Part shown: positions 44,284 through 53,308 of the stretch, in pieces
Position numbering within the stretch: position 1 is the first letter of the stretch
Layout: every line of letters begins with the position of its first letter
Program-made: the position numbers and the translations under genes
Notes under the pieces: generated by a model
What the model was told of the DNA's origin: nothing
Seen by the model: only the letters and a program-made list of their open reading frames with translations
Database searches by the model: none
Source: CAWHOW01 sp963831005
GTDB taxonomy: Bacteria > Bacteroidota > Bacteroidia > Bacteroidales > CG2-30-32-10
DNA: 64,000 nucleotides
Assembly (NCBI GenBank): GCA_963831005.1
Contig: CAWHOW010000007.1
Span: 284,053 to 348,052, forward strand
Direction: 5' to 3'

Positions 44284-45820
44284 TTTAACAAACTTCCTCT
44301 CTATTAAGTTGGGAGTTATGAGTTTGAAGTTGGGAGTTTTTTTATTTCATCAATTTACTCCTAACTCACTACTCAGTACTCACTACTCTTTAACAAACTT
44401 CCTCTCTATTAAGTTGGGAGTTATGAGTTTGAAGTTGGGAGTTTTTTTATTTCATCAATTTACTCCTAACTCACTACTCAGTACTCACTACTCTTTAACA
44501 AACTTCTTTACTTCTTTTCCTTCTTCAATAATCAATATTCAACAAACAACGCTCAATTACCAAGTAATGCTTCACTTGAACATTGGATATTGTGTTATTC
44601 TTTAATGAATTTCTTAACCGTATAGTTGGGAGTTATGAGTTGGGAGACGGGAGTATTGCTATTCCTAAATTTTACTCCTAACTCACTACTCAGTACTCAC
44701 TACTCTTTAACAAACTTCTTTACTTCTTTTCCTTCTTCAATAATCAATATTCAACAAACAACGCTCAATTACCAAGTAATGCTTCACTTGAACATTGGAC
44801 ATTGAGTGTTGGATATTGGTTATTCTTTAACAAACTTCTTTATTTCTTTTCCTTCTTCAATAATCAATATTCAACAAACAACGCTCAATTACCAAGTAAT
44901 GCTTCACTTGAACATTGGATATTGGTTATTCTTTAATGAATTTCTTAACCGTATAGTTGGGAGTTATGAGTTGGGAGACGGGAGTATTGCTATTCCTAAA
45001 TTTTACTCCTAACTCACTACTCAGTACTCACTACTCTTTAACAAACTTCTTTACTTCTTTTCCTTCTTCAATAATCAATATTCAACAAACAACGCTCAAT
45101 TACCAAGTAATGCTTCACTTGAACATTGGACATTGAGTGTTGGATATTGGTTATTCTTTAACAAACTTCTTTACTTCTTTTCCTTCTTCAATAATCAATA
45201 TTCAACAAACAACGCTCAATTACCAAGTAATGCTTCACTTGAACATTGGATATTGGTTATTCTTTACAAATTCTTAACCGTATAGTTGGGAGTTATGAGT
45301 TGGGAGACGGGAGTATTGCTATTCCTAAATTTTACTCCTAACTCACTACTCAGTACTCACTACTCTTTAACAAACTTCTTTACTTCTTTTCCTTCTTCAA
45401 TAATCAATATTCAACAAACAACGCTCAATTACCAAGTAATGCTTCACTTGAACATTGGACATTGAGTGTTGGATATTGGTTATTCTTTAACAAACTTCTT
45501 TACTTCTTTTCCTTCTTCAATAATCAATATTCAACAAACAACGCTCAATTACCAAGTAATGCTTCACTTGAACATTGGATATTGGTTATTCTTTAACAAA
45601 TTTCTTAACCGTATAGTTGGGAGTTATGAGTTGGGAGACGGGAGTATTGCTATTCCTAAATTTTACTCCTAACTCACTACTCAGTACTCACTACTCTTTA
45701 ACAAACTTCTTTACTTCTTTTCCTTCTTCAATAATCAATATTCAACAAACAACGCTCAATTACCAAGTAATGCTTCACTTGAACATTGGACATTGAGTGT
45801 TGGATATTGGTTATTCTTTA
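44284..45820. repeat. 331-bp direct-repeat array behind a T9SS cargo gene
   Basis: About 3.5 copies of a 331-bp unit, each made of a 120-bp and a 211-bp block. The word AACTTCTTTA begins at 44,501, 44,713, 44,833, 45,044, 45,164, 45,373, 45,493 and 45,704. The left end holds two copies of a shorter 110-bp unit (AAGTTGGGAGTTATGAG type). Each block starts with TTCTTTAACAAACTTCTT, the reverse complement of the K-K-F-V-K-E ending of T9SS sorting domains, and each 211-bp block includes CTAACTCACTACTCAGTACT words. No coding function is apparent; the short open frames are by-products. Confidence 0.9.
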
Positions 45821-46998
45821 ATGAATTTCTTAACTACAGCCCCTTCACTAGTTGTTACCTTAATAAAATAAACACCTTTTGCAAAGCTGCTGCAATTAAT
45901 AGTTTTAGCTGTGGTTGTGTAAAGCAGCCTTCCAGTAATATCTGTAATCTCTATTTCCTTTATTGGTAAAGTTGTTTGTATTTGCAAATTATCGGTAACA
46001 GGGTTGGGATAAACCTCCACATTTGCTACCACCATACTTTGCGGTGCAATACCTGTGATATGTGTGGAAATAAAATTCCCAAATGCAACAGGCCAATCAC
46101 CAACCGGAATTGTAGCCGAAACAGTATTTGTAGCAGTATTTATTACACTTACTGTATTAGTACCATTATTCGCAACATATACTTTGCTTCCATCGGGGCT
46201 TACAGATACACCATCAGGATAAGTACCAACTGTAATTGTAGCCGAAACAGTATTGGTAGCAGTATTTATTACACTTACTGTATTATCACTATCATTCGCA
46301 ACATATACCTTGCTTCCATCGGGGCTTACAGATACACCAAAAGGATCAGAACCAACTGTAATTGTAGCCGAAACAGTATTTGTAGCGGTGTTTATTACAC
46401 TTACTGTATTAGAATCATAATTCGCAACATATACCTTACTTCCATCGGGGCTTACAGATACACCAAAAGGATAAGACCAACTGTAATTGTAGCCGAAACA
46501 GTATTGGTAGCAGTGTTTATTACACTTACTGTACCATAATTAAATTCGCAACATATACCTTACTTCCATCGGGGCTTACAGATACACCATAAGGAAAGTA
46601 CCAACTGTAATTGTAGCCGTAACAGTATTGGTAGCGGTGTTTATTACACTTACTGTATTAGAACCATTAATTCGCAACATATACTTTGCTTCCATCGGGG
46701 CTTACAGATACACCATAGGATCAGTACCAACTGTAATTGTAGCCGTAACAGTATTTGTAGCAGTGTTTATTACACTTACTGTATTAGAACCATAATTCGC
46801 AACATATACCTTGCTTCCATCTGGGCTTACAGATACACCATAAGGATAAGCACCAACTGTAATTGTAGCCGTAACAGTATTGGTAGCAACATTAATAACT
46901 GATACAGTACTATCACCGGAATTCGTTATATAGGCGGTTTGTGCATTTACGCTCAAGCCTGCAATGGCGAGCATTACTAAAGTAATTATCTTTTTCAT
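45811..46998 (-). pseudogene. YVTN beta-propeller secreted protein with T9SS sorting domain, multiply frameshifted
   Basis: The start at 46,998 gives a signal peptide to V-N-A-Q, then YVTN blades: A-Y-I-T-N-S-G-D-S-T-V-S-V-I-N, T-A-T-N-T-V-T-A-T-I-T-V-G, G-V-S-V-S-P-D-G-S-K-V-Y-V-A-N. About seven blades can be traced to 46,100. The frame breaks near 46,718, 46,675, 46,596, 46,535 and 46,470, each by one or a few bases. From about 46,470 to 45,811 one frame is intact, with the linker I-T-G-I-A-P-Q-S-M and the sorting domain V-E-V-Y-P-N-P-V to K-K-F-I-K-E. It would be a secreted or surface-bound propeller of about 390 residues. Tandem-repeat assembly errors may explain several shifts. Confidence 0.85.
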
Positions 46999-47126
46999 AA
47001 TGTTTTATTTTGGTTAAACAATAATTTCCCTTGCAAATATACCTTTTTTTTAACCTATTTAACATTTTTCATTTTTTTATTTGTTATTTCAAAAACTATT
47101 TCTAATATTGCACAATCAAATTCTAA

Positions 47127-47256
47127 AGGGGACTTCTAAAAATTCAAAGCACGTCATTGCGAACGTAGTGAAGCAATCTAAAAATCAATGAGATTGCTTC
47201 AGTCGTTCCTCCTTCGCAATGACGAATTTCATAATTATTAGAACCCCTCTAAATCT
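47127..47256. repeat. MITE-like element with CATTGCGAA palindrome
   Basis: Ends AGGGGACTTCTAAAAATT and, in reverse complement, AGAGGGGTTCTAATAATT. The core (47,151-47,224) is a palindrome: GTCATTGCGAA...GAAGCAATCT against AGATTGCTTC...TTCGCAATGAC. No gene. Confidence 0.75.
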
Positions 47257-47275
47257 TAATTCTTAAATAAATAAA

Positions 47276-47986
47276 ATGGCATCATCAATAATGTGGATAA
47301 AATGTGTTAGGCATTACCACGAACTTGCAGGGTTTGATTTAGTAGGAAGCAGCACTTCCATAGCTAACCAGTTGGCTATTGACCCCGATTGTCCGGCAAG
47401 CGGACTTCCGGCTTCCTTGCCTATAGGCACATATAATTCGCAGATAAGCGCTGTAAACACTGATGCGGTGTCGAGAGAAACTTCAAAAGCCACTTCCCTT
47501 ACCGAGGACGAAAAAGGTAAGGAAGCCAAGTTAGTGATGTACACCGATGTGGTAGTACATTATATTGAAAGCACCTTAAACCTTAAATATCCCAATAACG
47601 AATCGGCTGTTATATCAGGTTTGGAACGTTTCGGACTGAAACCGGCTGAACATGGAACAGGTCATAAACATATTTTCAAGATACTGGAAGTTGGTCCCGG
47701 TTATGTGGTTATTGAATGTCCTGTTGGCGGTGCGGGTTGCAGCTATAACCTGCGCTGGAGCGGGGATGAAAAAACATGGACTATCTTAAAGTCAAATCAT
47801 AAATCGAAAGTTAAAATAATTAATTTGCCGGGTGATGCAAGGGCATACTTCCAGTTTGATATTTCTGCTTCAACAGGCAGGGGTATAGAACCTGTTATTG
47901 ACGCTCATCAAGCTGATTTCCACTGGAGCGGCTCTATTTCGGAAATGATCCCTGCTATAAAATCGAGCAGCACACCTTTAGCTTAA
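47276..47986 (+). CDS. Hypothetical protein, 236 residues
   Basis: No signal peptide and no family I recognise. The N-terminal third is hydrophilic (R-H-Y-H-E-L-A-G-F-D-L-V-G-S-S-T), the middle is helical (V-V-V-H-Y-I-E-S-T-L-N-L-K), and the C-terminal half looks like a fibronectin-type or Ig-like sheet: Y-N-L-R-W-S-G-D-E-K-T-W-T and I-I-N-L-P-G-D-A-R-A-Y-F-Q-F-D-I-S-A. This late segment resembles proteins in Bacteroidota that report on a fibronectin-like 'ruler' domain, but the match is from memory. It is flanked on both sides by repeats and stands alone; the reading frame is clean. Confidence 0.68.
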   Translation: MASSIMWIKCVRHYHELAGFDLVGSSTSIANQLAIDPDCPASGLPASLPIGTYNSQISAVNTDAVSRETSKATSLTEDEKGKEAKLVMYTDVVVHYIESTLNLKYPNNESAVISGLERFGLKPAEHGTGHKHIFKILEVGPGYVVIECPVGGAGCSYNLRWSGDEKTWTILKSNHKSKVKIINLPGDARAYFQFDISASTGRGIEPVIDAHQADFHWSGSISEMIPAIKSSSTPLA

Positions 47987-48039
47987 TCTGGTTAATTTAC
48001 AAATCAGGGCTAAAGCCCAATAAATCGTATATTAGTAAT

Positions 48040-48267
48040 TAACCCCAGACTTAATGTGGGTTCTAAAAATTTGTTTTTTTTAAATCCTAAGCACTAAACC
48101 CTAAATCCTAAATAATTTCAAAATTCAAATGAGAAAAGCACCAAACATTGAATTAGCTGTAGTTTTGAACATTAATATTTGAGTATTTGATATTATTTAG
48201 AGTTTAGAAATTAGTATTTAGAATTTGTTTTTAAGAATTATTAGAAGTCCCCTTAAGTCTGGGGTTA
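48040..48267. repeat. MITE-like element, copy 1 of a 214-bp inverted duplication
   Basis: Perfect 15-bp terminal inverted repeats: TAACCCCAGACTTAA at 48,040-48,054 and TTAAGTCTGGGGTTA at 48,253-48,267. The interior has no ORF. Positions 48,040-48,253 recur in reverse orientation at 51,334-51,547 with essentially no difference that I can find. Confidence 0.88.
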
Positions 48268-48371
48268 TGCATACCACACTACTACTGCACAGGACTTTAG
48301 TCCTGAATGATAAGGTAGTGAATTAATTGGCTTAAATCTGAGACTATTCTTTTTAATTATAGAATAATGTT
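48268..48371. other. Spacer
   Basis: AT-rich, with a small palindrome AGGACTTTAGTCCT at 48,290-48,303. Nothing else is recognisable. Confidence 0.5.
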
Positions 48372-49390
48372 CTAATCACTGGGACAACATCTCTAATCAC
48401 TGGGACAACATCTCCAAGCGAATAGACAATGTCTCTAAGCGAATAGACAATGTCTCTAAACGAATAGACAATGTCTCTAAGCGAATAGACAATGTCTCCA
48501 AGCGAATAGACAATGTCTCTAAACGAATAGACAATGTCTCTAAGCGAATAGACAATGTCTCTAAACGAATAGACAATGTCTCTAAGCGAATAGACAATGT
48601 CTCTAAGCGAATAGACAATGTCTCTAAACGAATAGACAATGTCTCTAAGCGAATAGACAATGTCTCTAAGCGAATAGACAATGTCTCTAAACGAATAGAC
48701 AATGTCTCTAAGCGAATAGACAATGTCTCTAAGCGAATAGACAATGTCTCTAAACGAATAGACAATGTCTCTAAGCGAATAGACAATGTCTCTAAGCGAA
48801 TAGACAATGTCTCTAAGCGAATAGACAATGTCTCTAAGCGAATAGACAATGTCTCTAAACGAATAGACAATGTCTCTAAGCGAATAGACAATGTCTCTAA
48901 ACGAATAGACAATGTCTCTAAGCGAATAGACAATGTCTCTAAGCGAATAGACAATGTCTCTAAACGAATAGACAATGTCTCTAAACGAATAGACAATGTC
49001 TCTAAGCGAATAGACAATGTCTCTAAACGAATAGACAATGTCTCTAAGCGAATAGACAATGTCTCTAAGCGAATAGACAATGTCTCTAAGCGAATAGACA
49101 ATGTCTCTAAACGAATAGACAATGTCTCTAAGCGAATAGACAATGTCTCTAAGCGAATAGACAATGTCTCTAAACGAATAGACAATGTCTCTAAGCGAAT
49201 AGACAATGTCTCTAAACGAATAGACAATGTCTCTACGAATAGACAATGTCTCCAAGCGAATAGACAATGTCTCCAACGGAATAGACAATGTCTCCAACGG
49301 AATAGACAATGTCTCCAACGGAATAGACAATGTCTCCAACGGAATAAACAATGTCTCCAATAGAATAAACAACTCTCTATCCTGAATAGA
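48372..49390. repeat. 21-bp tandem array of about 47 units
   Basis: Unit: GAATAGACAATGTCTC followed by TAAGC or TAAAC (five bases), period exactly 21 bp. The two variants alternate irregularly. The left edge has variants GGGACAACATCTC, the right edge AACGGAATAGACAATG and finally one unit of the 32.6-kb array type (TATCCTGAATAGACAATAG). GACAATGTC is a perfect palindrome in every unit. Two minus-strand frames are open for 276 and 346 codons (E-T-L-S-I-R-L and D-I-V-Y-S-L-R heptads) only because 21 is a multiple of three; I do not regard them as genes. Confidence 0.92.
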
Positions 49391-49494
49391 CAATAGTCTT
49401 AATCACCTTGGAAATAACTAAAACCGGGCAGACAAGTAGCTGAAAAGGGAGCGCATTTCAATTAAAGGGATATCAATAGAGTTCTTCAGAAAAT

Positions 49495-49620
49495 AAATGC
49501 GTCATTGCGAACGTGTATACCGTCATTGCGAGGAGTCAGCCACTGCGGACGACGAAGCAATCTAAACATTGAATAAAGGATTGCTTCTCCGCCAGTTGGC
49601 GGATCGCAATGACGAAGTAA
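49495..49620. repeat. Palindromic CATTGCGA element, second copy
   Basis: CGTCATTGCGAACG and CGTCATTGCGAGGAG on the left are matched by CGCAATGACG on the right (49,606-49,615), with GAAGCAATCTAAAC and GGATTGCTTC pairing inside. It lies between the 21-bp array and the speA stop codon. Confidence 0.7.
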
Positions 49621-49638
49621 ATGATTTTACGAAGAAGT

Positions 49639-51027
49639 CTAATACCCCAGTATCTTCAGCATCGATTTGTAGGTTTGTTCTTTGGCAAACAGTTTGGTAA
49701 AAGGTTCACCGTTCTCGTCCACATCAATAATTACATGCTTAGGGGCAGGAATAAGGCAGTGCTGTATGCCGCCGTAACCTCCCAGCGATTCCTGGTAAGC
49801 GCCTGTATGGAACAAACCAATGTATTGAGTCTCGTTATCTTTCGGTTTTGGTAAGAACACTGCATTCTGATGGGCTTCGGCATTGTAATAATCATGACTG
49901 TCGCAAGTCAACCCTCCAAGGTTAACCCTTTGGTATTCCGATTCCCAGTTATTGATAGGTAATAGAATAAAACGTTGATTTATAGCCCATGTATCGGGCA
50001 ATGTGGTCATGAAAGAGCTGTCAATCATATTCCAAAGCTCCCTGTCGTTTTGTTGTTTCTGGTCAATAATGGAGTAAAGAACAGCCCCGCTTTCGCCCAC
50101 TGTAAATGAGCCGAATTCAGTAAATATATTAGGTTCAGCCACCACATTCTTCTCGCATATATTCTTGATCTGCAGAACAATTTCCTCGGCCATGTACTCG
50201 TAATCATAATCAAAAGCCAGCGAGTTCTTTATAGGAAAACCTCCGCCTATGTTCATCGAATCCAGTTCGGGGCAAACCTTTTTCAGGTCGCAGTACAGGT
50301 TAACGCATTTCGATAATTCGTTCCAGTAATAAGCAGTGTCTTTTATTCCTGTATTTATAAAGAAATGAAGCATCTTTAATTCAAACTTGGGATTGTCTTT
50401 AATATGATCTTCAAAATAAGGAATAACATCATTATATCGAATTCCAAGACGGGAAGTGTAAAAATCGAATTTAGGTTCTTCTTCAGAAGCTATCCTTATG
50501 CCTAATTTGCATTTCTTAGTCAGACTTTTGTATTTGTCGAGTTCAAACTTATTGTCAAGGACAGGAATAGTATTCTCAAAACCAAGATTAATTAAGTTGG
50601 CTATATTGTCAATATATTGTGGGCGCTTAAAACCGTTGCATACTATAAATTGTTCTTTCTTTATCTTATTGGTTTTATATAATTCTTCAATCAAATGTAT
50701 ATCGAAAGCTGAAGAAGTTTCCAGATGCACATCATTCTTTAATGCTTCTTCCATCACAAACGAAAAGTGCGAACTCTTGGTGCAATAACAATAATGATAA
50801 TCGCCGTTATAATCAGCTTTTGCAATCGCCACATTAAAAAGACGCTTTGCTTTTGTAATCTGATCACCAATTTTAGGAAGGTAAGTTATCTTCAGAGGTG
50901 TTCCATATTGCTTAATTATATCCATTAAAGGAATTTCATGGAAAAACAGCTCATTTTCAATCACTTTGAACTCTTCCTGTGGGAATTCGAAGGTCTGTTC
51001 TATAAGGTCAAGATACTTAGTTTTCAT
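49639..51027 (-). CDS. speA: Arginine decarboxylase-like enzyme (PLP, alanine-racemase fold)
   Basis: 462 residues, the size of the short Bacteroidota form of biosynthetic arginine decarboxylase. The PLP lysine lies in Y-C-Y-C-T-K-S-S-H near residue 83, the glycine-rich phosphate loop in N-I-G-G-G-F-P, and the catalytic cysteine in L-T-C-D-S-H-D-Y-Y near residue 382, followed by G-A-Y-Q. It makes agmatine for polyamine synthesis in the cytoplasm. Related decarboxylases of other diamines share the fold, so substrate is by family similarity. It is a single gene bracketed by inverted repeats on both sides. Confidence 0.88.
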   Translation of the reverse strand: MKTKYLDLIEQTFEFPQEEFKVIENELFFHEIPLMDIIKQYGTPLKITYLPKIGDQITKAKRLFNVAIAKADYNGDYHYCYCTKSSHFSFVMEEALKNDVHLETSSAFDIHLIEELYKTNKIKKEQFIVCNGFKRPQYIDNIANLINLGFENTIPVLDNKFELDKYKSLTKKCKLGIRIASEEEPKFDFYTSRLGIRYNDVIPYFEDHIKDNPKFELKMLHFFINTGIKDTAYYWNELSKCVNLYCDLKKVCPELDSMNIGGGFPIKNSLAFDYDYEYMAEEIVLQIKNICEKNVVAEPNIFTEFGSFTVGESGAVLYSIIDQKQQNDRELWNMIDSSFMTTLPDTWAINQRFILLPINNWESEYQRVNLGGLTCDSHDYYNAEAHQNAVFLPKPKDNETQYIGLFHTGAYQESLGGYGGIQHCLIPAPKHVIIDVDENGEPFTKLFAKEQTYKSMLKILGY

Positions 51028-51333
51028 AATTATTGCTATTTAAGTGAGTCGAATTATACGTTTTTTAGTAATGTAAGTTACTTGGATTTATAATTTTTGG
51101 CAAATGTAATAAATGCAGAACGCAATTATTTGAATTAATGAAAAATTAACATTGGAAATAAACTAGTGTAATGTTAACAATATTATGTCATATGGATTGC
51201 TTCGTCGTCCCTCCTCGCAATGACGTCATTGCGAATACGACGAAGGAGGATGAAGCAATCTTTTTGACACATCACTCTTAACACAACACTAGGGTGAGAA
51301 ATTAATCCGATTAAGATAGTTGATTACTAATTC
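51028..51333. repeat. Spacer with third copy of the CATTGCGA palindrome
   Basis: 51,190-51,261 is a large palindrome: ATTGCTTCGTCGTCCCTCCT...CGCAATGAC against GTCATTGCG...GAAGGAGGATGAAGCAAT. The rest is AT-rich upstream sequence of speA. Confidence 0.75.
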
Positions 51334-51547
51334 AGGGGACTTCTAATAATTCTTAAAAACAAATTCTAAATACTAATTTCTAAACTCTAAATAATATCAA
51401 ATACTCAAATATTAATGTTCAAAACTACAGCTAATTCAATGTTTGGTGCTTTTCTCATTTGAATTTTGAAATTATTTAGGATTTAGGGTTTAGTGCTTAG
51501 GATTTAAAAAAAACAAATTTTTAGAACCCACATTAAGTCTGGGGTTA
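51334..51547. repeat. Copy 2 of the 214-bp element, inverted relative to copy 1
   Basis: Reverse complement of 48,040-48,253 over its full 214 bp. It retains one terminal repeat (TTAAGTCTGGGGTTA at 51,533-51,547) but the other end (AGGGGACTTC) lacks the outer 14 bases, which are replaced by TTACTAATTC. A palindromic GGGCTTTAGCCC follows at 51,569-51,580. Confidence 0.88.
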
Positions 51548-51596
51548 TGGAAAAAAAATTATCATAGGGCTTTAGCCCTGATTAATGAACCGATAA

Positions 51597-52364
51597 TTAT
51601 AAATATCCTGAAACATCATAAACAATATATCCGAATATTTCATGAATAAGGCTGTTCCATTTTCCAAGCGCTTCTATATCGGGAATGATAAGGTTCTTAT
51701 AATCAAAAAGCCTTTTGCCTGTTTCCTTATTTGTGCTGTATGGAGTAACGGCAATGCCGGCTTTCTCAAAACAGGCTTTTGCGCGGCGCATATGCATAGA
51801 AGAAGTAATAAGCAGGAATTTCCCTTTAGGGAACTCCTTTTTAATAATTTGAGCAGAGTTTATTGCATTCTGATAAGTATTATCGGATAAAGAATCAACT
51901 ATTATAACGCTGTCGGGAATGCCAATAGTAAGCAAATACCTTTTTAACAGAGAAGCTTCAAGCATATTTCGGAAAACAAGGCTGCCCGAACCGCTTGAAA
52001 TGATCATCTTCTTGATTTTACCTGTTTTGTATAAACTTACAGCCTGCAATATCCTGTCAACATTATTACGGAAGGTTAGCCTGTCGTGTTGAGTATCTAT
52101 TGTTACCATTCCTCCGCCAAGCACTATGCCTGCGTCATAACTTGCAGCAAGTTCTTTGTCAAGTGTAATCGGGTATTCCCAAAGACTTACAGCTTCGCCT
52201 GCCAAAAAAGGATTTGTGAAAACAAGAGTAACTATAACGCAATAAATAAGGCAGCGCCTTGACCAGTACCTGTTTCTAAATATAAGAGCAAGCAGTAAAA
52301 GTGTAATGATCCATGTTAATGGAGCAATAAGGAAGGATAGTATTTTCGAAAAAATAAAAAACAT
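51597..52364 (-). CDS. YdcF/SanA/ElyC-family membrane protein (DUF218)
   Basis: 255 residues. Two N-terminal membrane helices (residues about 8-28 and 35-53) precede a periplasmic DUF218 domain with Y-D-A-G-I-V-L-G-G-G, S-G-S-G-S-L-V, I-V-D-S-L-S-D-N-T-Y-Q-N-A and L-L-I-T-S-S-M-H-M-R-R-A, the hallmark of ElyC-type envelope-biogenesis factors. These proteins affect lipid-carrier or peptidoglycan steps in E. coli; the reaction is not known. It ends 6 bp before ispH on the same strand side, likely co-transcribed with it. Confidence 0.88.
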   Translation of the reverse strand: MFFIFSKILSFLIAPLTWIITLLLLALIFRNRYWSRRCLIYCVIVTLVFTNPFLAGEAVSLWEYPITLDKELAASYDAGIVLGGGMVTIDTQHDRLTFRNNVDRILQAVSLYKTGKIKKMIISSGSGSLVFRNMLEASLLKRYLLTIGIPDSVIIVDSLSDNTYQNAINSAQIIKKEFPKGKFLLITSSMHMRRAKACFEKAGIAVTPYSTNKETGKRLFDYKNLIIPDIEALGKWNSLIHEIFGYIVYDVSGYL

Positions 52365-52370
52365 AGTGCT

Positions 52371-53236
52371 TTAAAATGTTTTTACAATGCCAGCAATATC
52401 TTCCATCAGCCACATAGGCGTTGAAGTTGCCCCGCAAATCCCAACAGTATCTGCATTATGAACCAATCCTTTTGTATTTCATTCTTATCAGAAATAAAAT
52501 ATGTCTTTGAATTGATAGATTTGCAAAGTTCGTAAAGAAATAATCCATTAGAGCTCTTTTTCCCGCTTACAAATAAAATAACATCATGTTCTTTAGCAAA
52601 TTTCTTCAGACTGGGTTCCTTATGCGATACCTGTGTGCAAATAGTATTATAAGGAATAAAGTCTGGCTCAACGCCTTTAAACTTAAATCTTTCTTCAATT
52701 CCTTTTACCATTTTCTTAAAGCCCATTACAGGCTGAGTAGTCTGTGAATAAAAGCGCACAGGCTTGGAGAAATCAATTTTATCAAGGTCAGCTTCGCTGT
52801 TTACAACTATAGCTTCACCAAGTGTTTGCCCAAGCAAACCATTCACCTCAGCATGACCTTCCTTACCGTAAATAACTATCTGTCCATTCTTTTTACGCAT
52901 TTCTTCCCAACCCAAGCGTATCCTGTTTTGCAGTTTAAGCACAACAGGGCAGGAGGAGTCGATCAGTTCAAGGTTATTCTCAATAGCTATTTTATATGTT
53001 TCGGGAGGTTCTCCATGAGCGCGAATAAGGACACTTACGTCATGAATATTTTTAAGTTCTTCGCGGGTGATAATAACAAGGCCTTTAGATGCAAGTCGCT
53101 CAACTTCCCTGTTGTTATGAACAATATCTCCAAGGCAATAAAGCTTTCCCGATCTTTCAAGTTCTTCTTCTGCCTTGCTGATAGCAAACACTACACCAAA
53201 GCAAAAACCTGAATTTGGATCAACGGAAACTTTCAT
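52371..53236 (-). CDS. ispH: 4-hydroxy-3-methylbut-2-enyl diphosphate reductase, frameshifted near the C-terminus
   Basis: Last step of the MEP isoprenoid pathway (HMBPP to IPP and DMAPP), with a [4Fe-4S] cluster. The three cluster cysteines are present at residues 12 (G-F-C-F-G-V), 96 (S-S-C-P-V-V) and 200 (T-I-C-T-Q). The open frame stops at 52,406 with an abnormal tail after Q-K-D-W. One inserted base near 52,481 restores the expected G-L-V-H-N-A-D-T-V-G-I-C-G-A-T-S-T-P-M-W-L and a stop at 52,371. As ispH is normally essential, the shift is best explained as a sequencing error. The start ATG at 53,236 fits the family N-terminus M-K-V-S-V-D. Confidence 0.93.
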
Positions 53237-53308
53237 TTATTGCTGTTTAATAAATGCAAAAATATTACAATAAAAGGAATGAAATGCAAGGAATGGTAAA
53301 AAACAAAG

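Noticed and set aside
45976..46539. 187-codon plus-strand frame rich in N-C-S-R-N-S and Y-Y-T-Y-C
   Set aside because: Antisense shadow of the YVTN repeats.
48372..49390. CRISPR array
   Set aside because: Repeats are contiguous 21-bp units without unique spacers and there are no cas genes. The same applies to the other arrays.
48353..49393. Open frames of 346 and 276 codons on the minus strand (D-I-V-Y-S-L-R and E-T-L-S-I-R-L heptads)
   Set aside because: They exist only because the 21-bp repeat is a multiple of three; two frames of the same strand are open, there is no ribosome binding site, and composition is that of the repeat.
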